From Dictyobacter alpinus (GTDB lineage Bacteria; Chloroflexota; Ktedonobacteria; Ktedonobacterales; Ktedonobacteraceae), in assembly GCF_003967575.1 (NCBI RefSeq), contig NZ_BIFT01000002.1, positions 2,170,001-2,234,000 on the forward strand: a DNA stretch of 64,000 bases, in the 5' to 3' direction. The notes under the pieces are model-generated. The model worked only from the letters and a program-made list of their open reading frames with translations, was not told the DNA's origin and made no database searches. Position 1 is the first letter of the stretch; the number at the start of each line of letters is the position of its first letter. This document shows, piece after piece, positions 8,221 through 16,687 of this stretch. The position numbers were made by a program, and so were the translations under genes.

Positions 8221-8910
8221 ATGGTATTGCACTTAGATCGGGATCATTCTATGAACAATGGCCATGCTCAGAACAATGGGCACCGGAAAGACGTACCCCT
8301 TTTAGAACAGGAACAAGAGCAGGTGGTTGTTGCTGAAAAGCAGGCAGCTACAGCTACCCCGAAGGTTGATTACCCGCGGTTGCTGGAGCTTGGTCGAGAG
8401 TTACTTGTCGCTCTGGGAGAAGATCCCGATCGCGAAGGATTAGCTGGCACACCGCGCCGCTGGGCCGACTGGTGGCGTGAGTTTGTTGAATATGATCCAG
8501 GCACAACCGATACAACTTTTAGTTCTGTATCGACCGATCAAATCGTTTGTGTCTCTGGGATGCGTGTCTTCTCGCTTTGTGAGCATCATCTGTTACCAAT
8601 GTGGTGTGACGTCGCGATTGGCTATATTCCTGGAGATAAAGTCCTGGGACTATCAAAATTCGCACGTATCGCGCATCAGTTTGCGCACCAGCTTCAGATT
8701 CAAGAAAGATTGGGCCAGCAGATCGCGGACGAAGTGAGCCGTATCACGGGCACAAATCATGTGGCTGTGATCGTCAAGGGTGAGCATCTCTGTATGTCTG
8801 CCCGTGGTATTCGTACACCAGGCGTCATGACTTCGTCCGTTATGCGCGGCGCTTTCCGTAATGATCGCGACCTGCGTATGGAATTCATGCAGATGGTTCA
8901 ACCACAATAG
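8221..8910 (+). CDS. folE: GTP cyclohydrolase I
   Basis: 229 residues. It makes 7,8-dihydroneopterin triphosphate from GTP, the substrate for QueD and for folate. A non-conserved acidic/Gln-rich extension (about 1-45) precedes the core. DREGLAGTPRRWADWW, the zinc and catalytic segment CEHHLLPMWCDVAIGY, GLSKFARIAHQFAHQLQIQE, HLCMSARGIRTPGVMTSSV and GAFRND are all intact. An alternative ATG exists at 8251, but AGGAT sits before 8221. It is the last gene of the queuosine run and is followed by a strong terminator. Confidence 0.95.
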   Translation: MVLHLDRDHSMNNGHAQNNGHRKDVPLLEQEQEQVVVAEKQAATATPKVDYPRLLELGRELLVALGEDPDREGLAGTPRRWADWWREFVEYDPGTTDTTFSSVSTDQIVCVSGMRVFSLCEHHLLPMWCDVAIGYIPGDKVLGLSKFARIAHQFAHQLQIQERLGQQIADEVSRITGTNHVAVIVKGEHLCMSARGIRTPGVMTSSVMRGAFRNDRDLRMEFMQMVQPQ

Positions 8911-8925
8911 TGGTGTATATAACAG

Positions 8926-8963
8926 AAGTGGTTGGTATCGCTATGACGCCAACCACTTTTTTT
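8926..8963 (+). terminator. Rho-independent terminator of the que-folE operon
   Basis: AGTGGTTGG (8927-8935) pairs with CCAACCACT (8949-8957) and is followed by a run of seven T, 16 bases after the folE stop. This is a textbook terminator for the + strand. Confidence 0.85.
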
Positions 8964-9144
8964 GTGGCTCTAGCCTTTTAGCGGGACTTCTGTCCGAAAC
9001 CATGAGGACGCGCGGTTTGTTTCTATATACTGGCTGCTATCAGGATGTTGACCATGGTAAGATGTTCTGATGAGTTTATGTCAGGCGTATATCGTATAAT
9101 TTGTACGTGTCAAGTTGTTTCATCGCGTATGGAGGCCAGATCGC

Positions 9145-10233
9145 TTGTTTAATCAAAAGTCACTAGCTACTATGACTGAGGAGGCTCCATATCTGCAACC
9201 GCCTCCTGGACGCCGCTATGTACGTTCTTTTCTCTTTACGCGTCGCGCGGATGCGCCTTTAGCCCATGTGCATCTACTGGTGCGCTCCCTACTGGTACTC
9301 TGTTTATCTGCGGCCCAATTGCGTACAATGAACACGGCTCATCCTGACCTGTTAGGAGCGGTTGTTTTATGGGTGCCCAGTATCGCTATATTTGTACTGA
9401 GTGGCATGCATGGCAAGGTCGCACGTATCTACCTGCTCTTAATCCTACCAACCATGATCAGCCTCTTCTTATCCTGGACCCTGCTCAATCCTGTGCCTGG
9501 AAACGTGGTATTTGTGCGGCAGCAGGTCTATCCTGGTTTTCTCACTTTGAGTCTGGCTGTCTGGCAATTGATCTGGCTCGCCATTGTGATTGGTTATTAC
9601 AAGTGGAAGCGTGGCATCATCAACGGAGTGCTCCTGGCCAGTGTGGTTGCCATCATTCTATGCTATCTGCTCCCATTGCCATCCTGGACCTTTGGCCGGC
9701 TCCCACTGCTTTTTCCCATGACCATTTCTATCAGCGACCAGGGATTGATACTGGCCCTGACCAAAGTTGTCAGTTACTCAGGGATGATGCTTTTGACGGT
9801 AGCCCTGGTAGTTACCAGTCGTGATGTTGAGTTAATGGGCCTGATGCGCCAGCTGCACATTCCCAGGCCGATCATCTTCTTTTTAAGTACGGTATTTCGA
9901 GCTTTAAATCTGGCACTAACGGACTTCGAGACCATCCACCAGGCACAGATCGCACGTGCGATTGATGCCCGCCCACGTAGCTTTATTCAGCACCTGCGCG
10001 ATATGGCCAGTATCGCCGTACCTATGGTGGCGATGATGATTCGCCGTTCAAGCGAAATTGGAGATGCCCTGCTGGCCCGTGGCTATACGTTGCGCCAAAA
10101 AGATGTAGATTTCTATGAGAAGAGTCCTTTTAAGCCGCTCGATCTGGTGATCATGTTGATCTGTCTCGTCTTGTTGTACATGGCTGTTGGACCCTTTCCA
10201 GGCCTGACGGCACTATTTCAGAGATGGTGGTAA
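9145..10233 (+). CDS. ecfT: ECF transporter transmembrane coupling protein
   Basis: About 362 residues from a proposed TTG start at 9145, which has GGAGG nine bases upstream; the frame stays open to a TTG at 9115 and has an ATG at 9172 without ribosome site. EcfT couples ATP hydrolysis to movement of a substrate-binding S component. Several membrane helices are evident (for example VVLWVPSIAIFVLSG, IYLLLILPTMISLFLSW, VIMLICLVLLYMAV). The two coupling-helix Ala-Arg motifs are ARAIDARP (about 270) and LLARGYTLR (about 308). It sits 3 bases before the ATPase gene. The substrate depends on the S component; a candidate lies at 20061-20768. Confidence 0.88.
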   Translation: MFNQKSLATMTEEAPYLQPPPGRRYVRSFLFTRRADAPLAHVHLLVRSLLVLCLSAAQLRTMNTAHPDLLGAVVLWVPSIAIFVLSGMHGKVARIYLLLILPTMISLFLSWTLLNPVPGNVVFVRQQVYPGFLTLSLAVWQLIWLAIVIGYYKWKRGIINGVLLASVVAIILCYLLPLPSWTFGRLPLLFPMTISISDQGLILALTKVVSYSGMMLLTVALVVTSRDVELMGLMRQLHIPRPIIFFLSTVFRALNLALTDFETIHQAQIARAIDARPRSFIQHLRDMASIAVPMVAMMIRRSSEIGDALLARGYTLRQKDVDFYEKSPFKPLDLVIMLICLVLLYMAVGPFPGLTALFQRWW

Positions 10234-10236
10234 ACG

Positions 10237-12057
10237 ATGGTGGCACAAGAATTTAGCGAAAAGCCGTTTTCCAACGTGCAGATAGAAGAGTCAGAGCCGA
10301 TGGATACAGCAGTGCCGGCGGCCATCAAGACCACGGGTCTGTGGTGGCGCTACCCTACCTTCAGCGAGAAGGCGGGTGCCTGGACCTTACGCAATATTGA
10401 TCTGGCGATCAAGCAGGGTGAGTGCTTTGGGATTACGGGTCCTAGTGGAGCCGGAAAAACCACGCTCTGCCGGGCTTTAATCGGTATTATTCCGCATACG
10501 ACACGCTTGAATAAAGAGCAGCAGCCACATCATTATCGCGGCCAGATCGAGATTCTCGGTGAACCCGTCACCCATGAAACGGCGTCTTCCCATAAAATAG
10601 GTATGGTCTTACAGGATCCAGAGAATCAATTCTTACGTATGAGTCTTTTGCATGAGCTTGCGCTGGGATTACAGATTCAAGGTGTGTCCCAGGAAGAGAT
10701 CCTGCAGCGTATCTATGTTGCCTTGCAATGGGTTGGCCTACAAAAGCTCTGGCATGGCGCGCTCTATCTGCATCCCTCCGATCTGTCGGGAGGGCAGAAG
10801 CAGCGCATTGCCATCGCCGCCTTTTTAGCGCTACGGCCTGAAGTGCTGATCCTCGATGAACCCACCAGCGATCTGGATCCTGTCGGGAAACGCGAAGTCA
10901 TCGAGACTATTGCGCGCCTGCGCCAGGACTACCGTATGACTGTGGTTCTGGTCGAGCAAGATCCTGATATCCTGGCCACCTTTTGTGATCGGATCGCTCT
11001 CCTGCACGAGGGACGTATCCAACTGGTCGCGCCGCCAACAGAATTCTATGCACAACAAGAGATCCTGGAGCGCTGTGGCGCCTCAGTAGGTGAGCTGGCC
11101 CAGATTTCCTGGCTTACTAACTATACCTATCAGGGCCGGCCCCCCTTAAATCTTACCGAAGCTGAAGCAGCCTTTGAACCAGTCATCCAGCAGCGCAAGC
11201 TGTTGCCTGTATGTCCTACTTCAACTCCATCAACACAGTCCGAACCAGTCGTCCAGGCCAAAAACGTGATCTATAACTATGGAGATGGTTCGCTGGCCCT
11301 CAAGGGAGTCGATCTGACGCTCTATCGTGGCGAGATGCTGGCGCTGCTAGGGCCAAACGGTAGTGGGAAGACCACCTTCGCAAAGATCATTGCCGGCATC
11401 TATCGAGCGTCCGGCGGACAGCTCAACGTTTTTGGACAGGATGCCTCTAAGCGTAAAGTGCGGGCGCGCCTCCCAGGCTCGGTTGGCTATGTCTTCCAAA
11501 ATCCAGACCACCAGCTCTTCTGTCGTAAGGTGAGCGATGAGATCGAGTATGGCTTAAAAAACCTGGGTATGGAAGCCAAAAAGCGTAAGACTATCGTTGC
11601 AGAAACATTGGAGGCAGTCGGCCTGACAAGCTATGCCGACGAAGATCCACTCTTCTTGAGCAAAGGACAGCGCCAACGTCTGGCCGTAGCTGCCGTGCTG
11701 GCTATGGGACCTGATATCCTGGTAGTGGATGAGCCCACCACAGGACAGGATCATCACTCTATCCTTGGCATTATGAGCTTGTTAGGTGACTTGCAGCGGC
11801 AGGGCAAGACTATTCTGGTGATTACTCATGATATGACGCTGGTCGCCGAGTACTGTCAGCGTGTCGTAGCCTTCCGTGATGGAGAGCTATCCTTCACTGG
11901 TACGCCCGATGAACTGTTCAATAACAATGAGAATCTGCAACGTACAGGACTGCGCCCACCAGCTGCCGCCGCGCTGGCGGATCGCCTGCGGCAACGCCAG
12001 CCAGACCTACCGTCCCTGCTGACCGCGCAACAATGGAAAGAAGTCTTGCTTTCATAA
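10237..12057 (+). CDS. ecfA: Fused ECF transporter ATPases (EcfA-EcfA')
   Basis: 606 residues with two complete ABC nucleotide-binding domains in one chain. NBD1 (about 30-290) has Walker A GPSGAGKTT (68), signature LSGGQKQR (183) and Walker B LILDEPTSDLD (204). NBD2 (about 345-570) has GPNGSGKTT (372), LSKGQRQR (474) and ILVVDEPTTGQD (492). ECF systems normally use two separate ATPases or one pair of genes; here they are fused as in some Actinobacteria and Chloroflexi. Translation probably follows EcfT directly (stop at 10233, start at 10237). A 64-bp palindrome marks the end of the unit. Confidence 0.93.
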   Translation: MVAQEFSEKPFSNVQIEESEPMDTAVPAAIKTTGLWWRYPTFSEKAGAWTLRNIDLAIKQGECFGITGPSGAGKTTLCRALIGIIPHTTRLNKEQQPHHYRGQIEILGEPVTHETASSHKIGMVLQDPENQFLRMSLLHELALGLQIQGVSQEEILQRIYVALQWVGLQKLWHGALYLHPSDLSGGQKQRIAIAAFLALRPEVLILDEPTSDLDPVGKREVIETIARLRQDYRMTVVLVEQDPDILATFCDRIALLHEGRIQLVAPPTEFYAQQEILERCGASVGELAQISWLTNYTYQGRPPLNLTEAEAAFEPVIQQRKLLPVCPTSTPSTQSEPVVQAKNVIYNYGDGSLALKGVDLTLYRGEMLALLGPNGSGKTTFAKIIAGIYRASGGQLNVFGQDASKRKVRARLPGSVGYVFQNPDHQLFCRKVSDEIEYGLKNLGMEAKKRKTIVAETLEAVGLTSYADEDPLFLSKGQRQRLAVAAVLAMGPDILVVDEPTTGQDHHSILGIMSLLGDLQRQGKTILVITHDMTLVAEYCQRVVAFRDGELSFTGTPDELFNNNENLQRTGLRPPAAAALADRLRQRQPDLPSLLTAQQWKEVLLS

Positions 12058-12092
12058 TTACTATCGTGCGCGCTATACGACTTTTTCTATAC

Positions 12093-12156
12093 CTTCTATA
12101 CTATGTGATGAGCTTGCCAGGTCGCGACCTGGCAAGCTCATCACATAGTATAGAAG
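12093..12156. repeat. 64-bp perfect palindrome with no spacer
   Basis: The arms 12093-12124 and 12125-12156 are exact 32-bp complements meeting at TCG|CGA. It lies between the convergent ecfA and 12229-12945 genes, so a bidirectional stop is plausible, although no T-run follows on either side. Confidence 0.9.
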
Positions 12157-12228
12157 CGCCAATGGATACGTTTATTTGTGGAATTGATAATGGCCAGACA
12201 GAATAACTGTTTTTGGAGTCCATTGAGT

Positions 12229-12945
12229 TTATTGCTTCGGGCGTGGAAAGAGCGTCTTCAACTGTCGCTGTGCATTCCCCCAACGCGTCCACTGATAACG
12301 GAGAAATAATATTAAAAGTGCAATAAATGCGAATAATCCAAATAACGATGATATTGGGAGAGAGAGTGCGAGAAAGCGATAGGCCAGTAATCCTATCAAG
12401 GTACCCCCAATAACGCTGTCAATTACGGCAATCATACCTGATGTTGTGAGAAAAATTGGCCACCAGGAGGCTGTTGCGCCTTCACTCCCATACACACTGG
12501 TTTCATCATCGTAATATGGCTGTACAAAATAATCAGCGATTTGTGGCGCGACCTCTATATAAAAATGCCGAATGCGGTTGATGCCACGGGCATAGGTGAT
12601 ATCTGCAATTGCGACCTGAACTGTTCGCTCAAACGTGACGAGTCCGATGAAGAAGAGTGATGGCAGAAGGATCAGGGCAAAAACGTAAAACTCTGTTCCT
12701 AACTTTGAAATTTGTGCGATAAAGGCTAAGGCGACGAGCGCGGTCGAAACGGTACTGAGAAAAAGGCCTGAACGGCCATTGGATTCTGAGATGGTCATTG
12801 CTCGTCCAGACTGAAGATTGTAGTGTTCAGTGGTCATCATTGCCACGATAGAGGGCTGATCCATGTCGGTGTTTTGTTGGATTACTGATTGAGTGCTGTT
12901 GTCTTCTTTCTCTGATAAGGGCTGTTTATCTTGCTCTAAGGCCAT
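12229..12945 (-). CDS. Uncharacterised four-helix membrane protein
   Basis: 238 residues, with GGAGGAA before the ATG. A polar N-terminus (about 1-58) is followed by two helix pairs: LFLSTVSTALVALAFIAQ and FALILLPSLFFIGLVTF (about 60-105), then a cytosolic or external stretch with ARGINRIRHFY and YFVQPYYDDETS, then FLTTSGMIAVIDSVIGGTL and a final pair SLFGLFAFIALLILFL (about 170-225), ending in a basic tail. I do not recognise a named family. The INRIRHFY segment between helix pairs looks conserved in type and would be the place to search. Monocistronic. Confidence 0.7.
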   Translation of the reverse strand: MALEQDKQPLSEKEDNSTQSVIQQNTDMDQPSIVAMMTTEHYNLQSGRAMTISESNGRSGLFLSTVSTALVALAFIAQISKLGTEFYVFALILLPSLFFIGLVTFERTVQVAIADITYARGINRIRHFYIEVAPQIADYFVQPYYDDETSVYGSEGATASWWPIFLTTSGMIAVIDSVIGGTLIGLLAYRFLALSLPISSLFGLFAFIALLILFLRYQWTRWGNAQRQLKTLFPRPKQ

Positions 12946-13181
12946 GCGTTTCCTCCATCTTTCTCGGGTATCGATTTTGAAGTGGAACCTGTTGGTCTGC
13001 GGGCGTGAAGAACGCTTAGATATGCATTATCTTATCATTGATATGGTTACATATACTAGTGCATTGCTTTGAAAGGAGGAAAGAGGCTCTCACGCCTTTT
13101 TTTAGTCTGTAATCTTGCCATTTAAAATAGGGCCTTATCATTGCGTCAGGTGTGGACCAGTTCCAACTCACTGTACCGTGA

Positions 13182-13814
13182 TTATCTCTTTGCGCGCAGG
13201 AGCTGTTCCGCACCATGCAGTACCGCGTTATAATAATGCGTATTATGCGGACAGAAATCTGTTAGTGTATAGTGGGCTGATGTGACTTTTTGCGTATCAT
13301 CTGGATCAGCAAGATAGACAAGGGCAGGAATCGTACTGTTCCTCTGCTGAAGTAGTTGTTCAAAATCGTGCAACGCGATTTGCACGATAGCTGCAACTTC
13401 ATCGCGTTGTAAGACCAGAGTTGGAATTGGCTTTGTGAACATATAAAGATAGACATGGCAGAACTCGCGATCCAGCAATGATCCTAGCAATATTGGATCC
13501 TGAATAATGCCAGCTGGAACGAGGTCTGTAAATGAGAGGGTCAGTCCCAACTCCTCCTGTATTTCGCGTAAGCCATCACGTGGAGATTCATGGGATAATA
13601 AGTGGCCGGCAGCTGTGATATCGAGTAGCGAAGGAAAATCTTTTTTCTGGGCCGCACGTTTCTGGAAGAGCAGGTAAGCTTTCCCCTCTACCTCTTGTAC
13701 AAACCAGCAGTGAAAGGTCTCATGCCAGTATCCCTGTTCATGAATCTCTGCCCTGGTACGTACGCCAATGCGCTCCATCTTTTCTGTAAAAATAACTAGC
13801 TGTTCCGTTTCCAT
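13182..13814 (-). CDS. Nudix hydrolase
   Basis: 210 residues. The Nudix box is visible as GHLLSHESPRDGLREIQEEL followed by GL (about 68-89), giving G-x5-E-x7-REx-x-EExGL. Surrounding WFVQEVEGKAYLLFQKRA and AGIIQDPILLGSLLDREFCHVYLY fit the isopentenyl-diphosphate isomerase-like/YfcD group, which hydrolyse X-linked nucleoside diphosphates. Substrate unknown. AAAGGATAG precedes the start. The gene lies downstream of the oxidoreductase on the same strand, but a hairpin separates them. Confidence 0.85.
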   Translation of the reverse strand: METEQLVIFTEKMERIGVRTRAEIHEQGYWHETFHCWFVQEVEGKAYLLFQKRAAQKKDFPSLLDITAAGHLLSHESPRDGLREIQEELGLTLSFTDLVPAGIIQDPILLGSLLDREFCHVYLYMFTKPIPTLVLQRDEVAAIVQIALHDFEQLLQQRNSTIPALVYLADPDDTQKVTSAHYTLTDFCPHNTHYYNAVLHGAEQLLRAKR

Positions 13815-13854
13815 TCTTCTACTACTATCCTTTCAAATATGTGGTTGGATCCAT

Positions 13855-13904
13855 TATGTTTGTAGTAATGGTAGCCGTGAGGGTGTGCCAGTACTACAAA
13901 CATA
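13855..13904 (-). terminator. Inverted repeat after the MDR oxidoreductase gene
   Basis: TATGTTTGTAGTA (13855-13867) pairs perfectly with TACTACAAACATA (13892-13904), with a 24-base loop. It lies just downstream of the 13914-14933 gene and upstream of the Nudix start; probably a terminator. Confidence 0.45.
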
Positions 13905-13913
13905 GAGGTAATG

Positions 13914-14933
13914 TTAGTCGAAGTTTTCCAGGACAACTTTACCGATGGTGCTGCCGGATTCTAGTTTGGCGTGTGCGGTGCGCAGGTTGGCAGCGGTGAT
14001 GGGTGTAAGGGTCTCGGTAAGGGTTGTTTTGATTTTTTGCTGGTTGATGAGTTCGGCCAGGGCGTCCAGAATTTTGTGTTGCTCGATCATGTCGCTAGTC
14101 TGGAACATGGAGCGGGTGAACATGAACTCCCAGACAAAGGTGGCACTTTTCTGTTGGAGCGCACTCAGATTGATTGGTTGATGGGTTTCAACGATCGAGC
14201 AGATCTTGCCTTGTGGAGCAATGATCTCGACCATCTGATCCCAGTGTTTATCGGTAGCATTTAAACAAAAGATGTAATCCACCGTCTCTAAATTCAGCGC
14301 TTTTAACTGTTCGGCAAAGGGTTTGTGATGGTTGATGGTATGTCGGGCACCATGATCTTTGGCCCAGTCGATCGTTTCGGTACGCGAAGCCGTACCAATG
14401 ACGTTTAAGCCGGCCATGGATGCTAGTTGGGTTGCGATTGAGCCAACGCCACCGGCCGCCCCGATAATTAAAATACTTTTGTTGCTATTGTTCGCTGGAT
14501 TATGATTGATTTCCAGACGATCAAACAAGGCTTCCCAGGCCGTGAGAGCCGTCAATGGGAGGGCCGCCGCCTCGGCAAAATTCAAGCTTTTGGGTTTATG
14601 TCCGACGATATATTCATCGACCAGATGAAACTGACTGTCGGCACCGGGACGCGTCATGCTCCCAGCATAGTAAACTTCGTCACCAGCTTTAAAGAGATGG
14701 CAATCAGGACCGACCTGTTCCACCACGCCAGCGACATCCCATCCCAGGATCTTAGGAGTCTTTTCTTCCTGGGCTTTAGGAGCACGCACTTTTGTATCCA
14801 CGGGATTCACAGAGATTGCCTTGACCCTCACCAGGAGATCTCGCCCGCCAGGAGTTGGTGTATCGACTTCTATATCGATCAGGCTTTCAGGGTCCTGAAT
14901 GGGCAAATAGCGATATAATCCGATTGCTTTCAT
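13914..14933 (-). CDS. Zinc-type alcohol dehydrogenase-like / quinone oxidoreductase (MDR family)
   Basis: 339 residues with AGGAAGG before the ATG. It follows the medium-chain dehydrogenase/reductase fold: N-terminal GroES-like part with LLVRVKAISVNPVDTKVR, ILGWDVAGVVEQVG and GDEVYYAGS; then the Rossmann motif IIGAAGGVGSIATQLA (about 151-166) and a C-terminal helix. The zinc-binding cysteines of true alcohol dehydrogenases are absent, which places it with the NADPH-dependent quinone oxidoreductase-like (ZADH/YhdH-like) group. The physiological electron acceptor is unknown. Confidence 0.87.
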   Translation of the reverse strand: MKAIGLYRYLPIQDPESLIDIEVDTPTPGGRDLLVRVKAISVNPVDTKVRAPKAQEEKTPKILGWDVAGVVEQVGPDCHLFKAGDEVYYAGSMTRPGADSQFHLVDEYIVGHKPKSLNFAEAAALPLTALTAWEALFDRLEINHNPANNSNKSILIIGAAGGVGSIATQLASMAGLNVIGTASRTETIDWAKDHGARHTINHHKPFAEQLKALNLETVDYIFCLNATDKHWDQMVEIIAPQGKICSIVETHQPINLSALQQKSATFVWEFMFTRSMFQTSDMIEQHKILDALAELINQQKIKTTLTETLTPITAANLRTAHAKLESGSTIGKVVLENFD

Positions 14934-15080
14934 TGCATAACCTTCCTGTTAAAAACAATATATGCTAGTGACACTGCTGAGAACAGGTTGTAACCTCTTT
15001 GTAGGCACGTTCAAGTGTGCCATCGCGTCTCAATCGTATTCAATAGGGCATGATTAGTATCTAAACTCTAGTTACCTATT

Positions 15081-15226
15081 TAACGCCATGTGCAATTTTT
15101 ATCCCTCACACCTCGCGCCTACGGCGCTCGCTTGTTTTAAGGAGGAAAATGGCGAGGCGGTCGCGACCGCCTCGCCATTTTCCTCCTTAAAAGAGTAGGT
15201 ATGTGGAAAAATTGCACATGGCGTTA
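15081..15226. mobile_element. MITE-like element with 20-bp terminal inverted repeats
   Basis: TAACGCCATGTGCAATTTTT at 15081-15100 is the exact reverse complement of 15207-15226. TATTTAA occurs at both borders (15077-15083 and 15225-15231), compatible with a target duplication, though overlapping the arm ends. The interior holds a CG-rich linker and a 58-bp perfect palindrome. No transposase is encoded. Confidence 0.5.
15135..15192. repeat. 58-bp perfect palindrome with no spacer
   Basis: Arms 15135-15163 and 15164-15192 are exact 29-bp complements. The ten central bases GGTCGCGACC are the same as in the palindrome at 12093-12156. Both strands carry AAGGAGG followed by ATG and a 13-codon frame. 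Confidence 0.9.
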
Positions 15227-15252
15227 TTTAATAAAAACCATAAGAGGCCTCC

Positions 15253-15362
15253 CACGGCATTAAAGTCAGCGATGACTCATATTGTGTATGGTGGTGTGGT
15301 GAGGGCGCGTCCTCACGGCATTAAAGTCAGCGATGACTCATATTGTGTATGGTGGTGTGGTG
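15253..15362. repeat. Two direct repeats, 49 bp each, 61-bp period
   Basis: The stretch beginning CACGGCATTAAAGTCAGCGA is repeated at 15253-15301 and 15314-15362 with no visible mismatch. The second copy runs into a 46-bp palindrome. Confidence 0.85.
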
Positions 15363-15391
15363 TGGGCGCGCCCACACCACACCACCATACA
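15346..15391. repeat. 46-bp perfect palindrome with no spacer
   Basis: Arms 15346-15368 and 15369-15391 are 23-bp complements around GGGCGCGCCC. The left arm is GT-rich like that of the 19889 palindrome. Confidence 0.88.
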
Positions 15392-15395
15392 AAAA

Positions 15396-15422
15396 CAGTC
15401 TCGTGCCGCAGGCACGAGACTG
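15396..15422 (-). terminator. Hairpin downstream of the 15447-15710 gene
   Basis: CAGTCTCGTGCC and its complement form 12-bp arms with a GCA loop. On the - strand it is followed by TTTTTG, fitting a terminator for the small gene 24 bases upstream. Confidence 0.65.
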
Positions 15423-15446
15423 AGAGCAATCTATATTTAAAAATCT

Positions 15447-15710
15447 TTAAGCTGCATGTTGTAAATTATCAACAATAGAGGAAAGTTCTTTGAGGATACT
15501 ATTCAATTCCACTTCATTGACGTTGCGGGGATCGGTACGACTTAACTTCTCCAGGCGCAGAGCCAGATTACGTAAATGGCGGAAATTTTTAGGTGCAAAC
15601 TGAGGATGATCCTCAAGGTAGATATATTGACTACGAATAAGCTGTTGTGCGCGTTTGATCGATCCAGTGATCTGGGAGTTGGCAGGATTCATGAATCGTA
15701 AATGTGCCAT
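15447..15710 (-). CDS. Small uncharacterised protein
   Basis: 87 residues from the ATG at 15710, which has GAGGAGG ten bases upstream; a longer frame from 15731 overlaps that site and is unlikely. It is mostly helical and basic in its first half (RAQQLIRSQYIYLEDHPQF, LRNLALRLEKLSRT) with an acidic C-terminal helix (VELNSILKELSSIVDNL). No family recognised. It has its own terminator and is separated from the lipoprotein gene by another, so it is a single-gene unit. Confidence 0.65.
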   Translation of the reverse strand: MAHLRFMNPANSQITGSIKRAQQLIRSQYIYLEDHPQFAPKNFRHLRNLALRLEKLSRTDPRNVNEVELNSILKELSSIVDNLQHAA

Positions 15711-15880
15711 AGCTTTATTTCCTCCTCGCATATATATTCTTTTTGCCTGTCATCAAAACGGTAATCTCTATTCGCATAAACAAATTTTTATAAAATTTTA
15801 TTGTCATCGTGTCAACGTAAGAACTTGAGAAGATAAGAACGAAAGATAGTAGTGAAAAAGAGGTTACGTTGGCCTTACAT

Positions 15881-15936
15881 AATAAAAAAGGTCTCACAAT
15901 CTACATTCACCCATAGATTGTGAGACCTTTTTTATT
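15881..15936 (-). terminator. Strong terminator after the HNH-type lipoprotein gene
   Basis: 23-bp perfect arms (15881-15903 and 15914-15936) with a 10-base loop; the outer part is A6/T6, so it can work on both strands. It starts 14 bases after the - strand stop at 15950. Confidence 0.85.
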
Positions 15937-15949
15937 GCCTGTTTACGCG

Positions 15950-16639
15950 TTATTCAGAAGGACTATCATATTGACTGGAGGAGGACTTGGGCATTTTGTT
16001 ATACACATCTATCCAGTTGGTAGCAATCTCGATCTGGGCGGTTTTCAACGAGATTTTGCCATCACAGACCTGTGCATGAAGGTAATTCTCAACTTTATCC
16101 TTTTCATGAAAACCAGGTTTTGGGGTGGCAATTTCTGGCCAGAGATTTGAGATATCATTGGATCCACCCAATTCCAGACTTACCAGGTGATCAACTTCAT
16201 ATTGGCCAGTAGTGTGACTGAGGATACCATAGGATGAATAAGCTTTGGTCTTTACACTGGTTGGCACATTACGAACAGATTTTGAGTAGCCAGAGACGCA
16301 GATTTTTTCCTTGGTAGCATCAGGAAAAATTGCGCCAGGTGTACAATCTTTGTCCTGTAGCGGTCCATTTATTTTACAGCCGCTTGTCTGGGTCTGCTTA
16401 CCCCAATTGGGCTCTCCTGCCTGCGATGAATTTGAAGAACCTGATGAATTTGAAGAACCTGATGAATTTGAAGAACCTGATGAGCCTGATGATGGATTGC
16501 TATTACTGCCCGATTGGCTTCCTCCATACGATTGGTTGCCATTTGGACTCGTGCCAACACTGATTGAGCCGCCACTACAGCCACTGAGCATCAGGGCGAG
16601 AAGACAGACAAGCCCTAGCCATTTAAATGAGTTCTTCAT
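15950..16639 (-). CDS. Lipoprotein with HNH-nuclease-like C-terminal domain
   Basis: 229 residues. The N-terminus MKNSFKWLGLVCLLALML precedes the lipobox LSGC, so the mature protein starts at Cys21 and is membrane-anchored outside. A Ser/Gly/Asn-rich linker with three six-residue SSGSSN-type repeats follows (about 30-75), then a domain with DCTPGAIFPDAT, YSKSVRNVPTSVKTKAY and the HNH-like core YEVDHLVSLELGGSNDISNL followed by WPE (about 150-172). The Asp-His pair in EVDHLVSLELGG and the downstream Asn match HNH metal-site spacing. This suggests a surface nuclease acting on extracellular DNA, but the fold is inferred from the motif only. A 23-bp-stem terminator follows. Confidence 0.7.
   Translation of the reverse strand: MKNSFKWLGLVCLLALMLSGCSGGSISVGTSPNGNQSYGGSQSGSNSNPSSGSSGSSNSSGSSNSSGSSNSSQAGEPNWGKQTQTSGCKINGPLQDKDCTPGAIFPDATKEKICVSGYSKSVRNVPTSVKTKAYSSYGILSHTTGQYEVDHLVSLELGGSNDISNLWPEIATPKPGFHEKDKVENYLHAQVCDGKISLKTAQIEIATNWIDVYNKMPKSSSSQYDSPSE
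16425..16478. repeat. Three tandem 18-bp repeats inside the lipoprotein gene
   Basis: GATGAATTTGAAGAACCT is repeated exactly at 16425, 16443 and 16461, encoding the Ser/Gly/Asn linker on the - strand; a degenerate copy follows. Such repeats are prone to length change. Confidence 0.9.
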
Positions 16640-16687
16640 GAGAACGCGACCTCCTTGTAATTAATCCTTTAAAAATTCCCGATGAAT

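Larger units (their letters stand above)
14934..15446. other. Gene-free stretch made of palindromes and direct repeats
   Basis: No credible gene. It contains a MITE-like inverted repeat (15081-15226) with an inner 58-bp palindrome, a 61-bp-period direct repeat (15253-15362), a 46-bp palindrome (15346-15391) and a small hairpin (15396-15422). Promoter for the divergently oriented oxidoreductase must lie near 14934-15060. Confidence 0.7.

Noticed and set aside
15253..15362. CRISPR-like direct repeat
   Set aside because: Only two copies with a 12-base gap, running into a palindrome.
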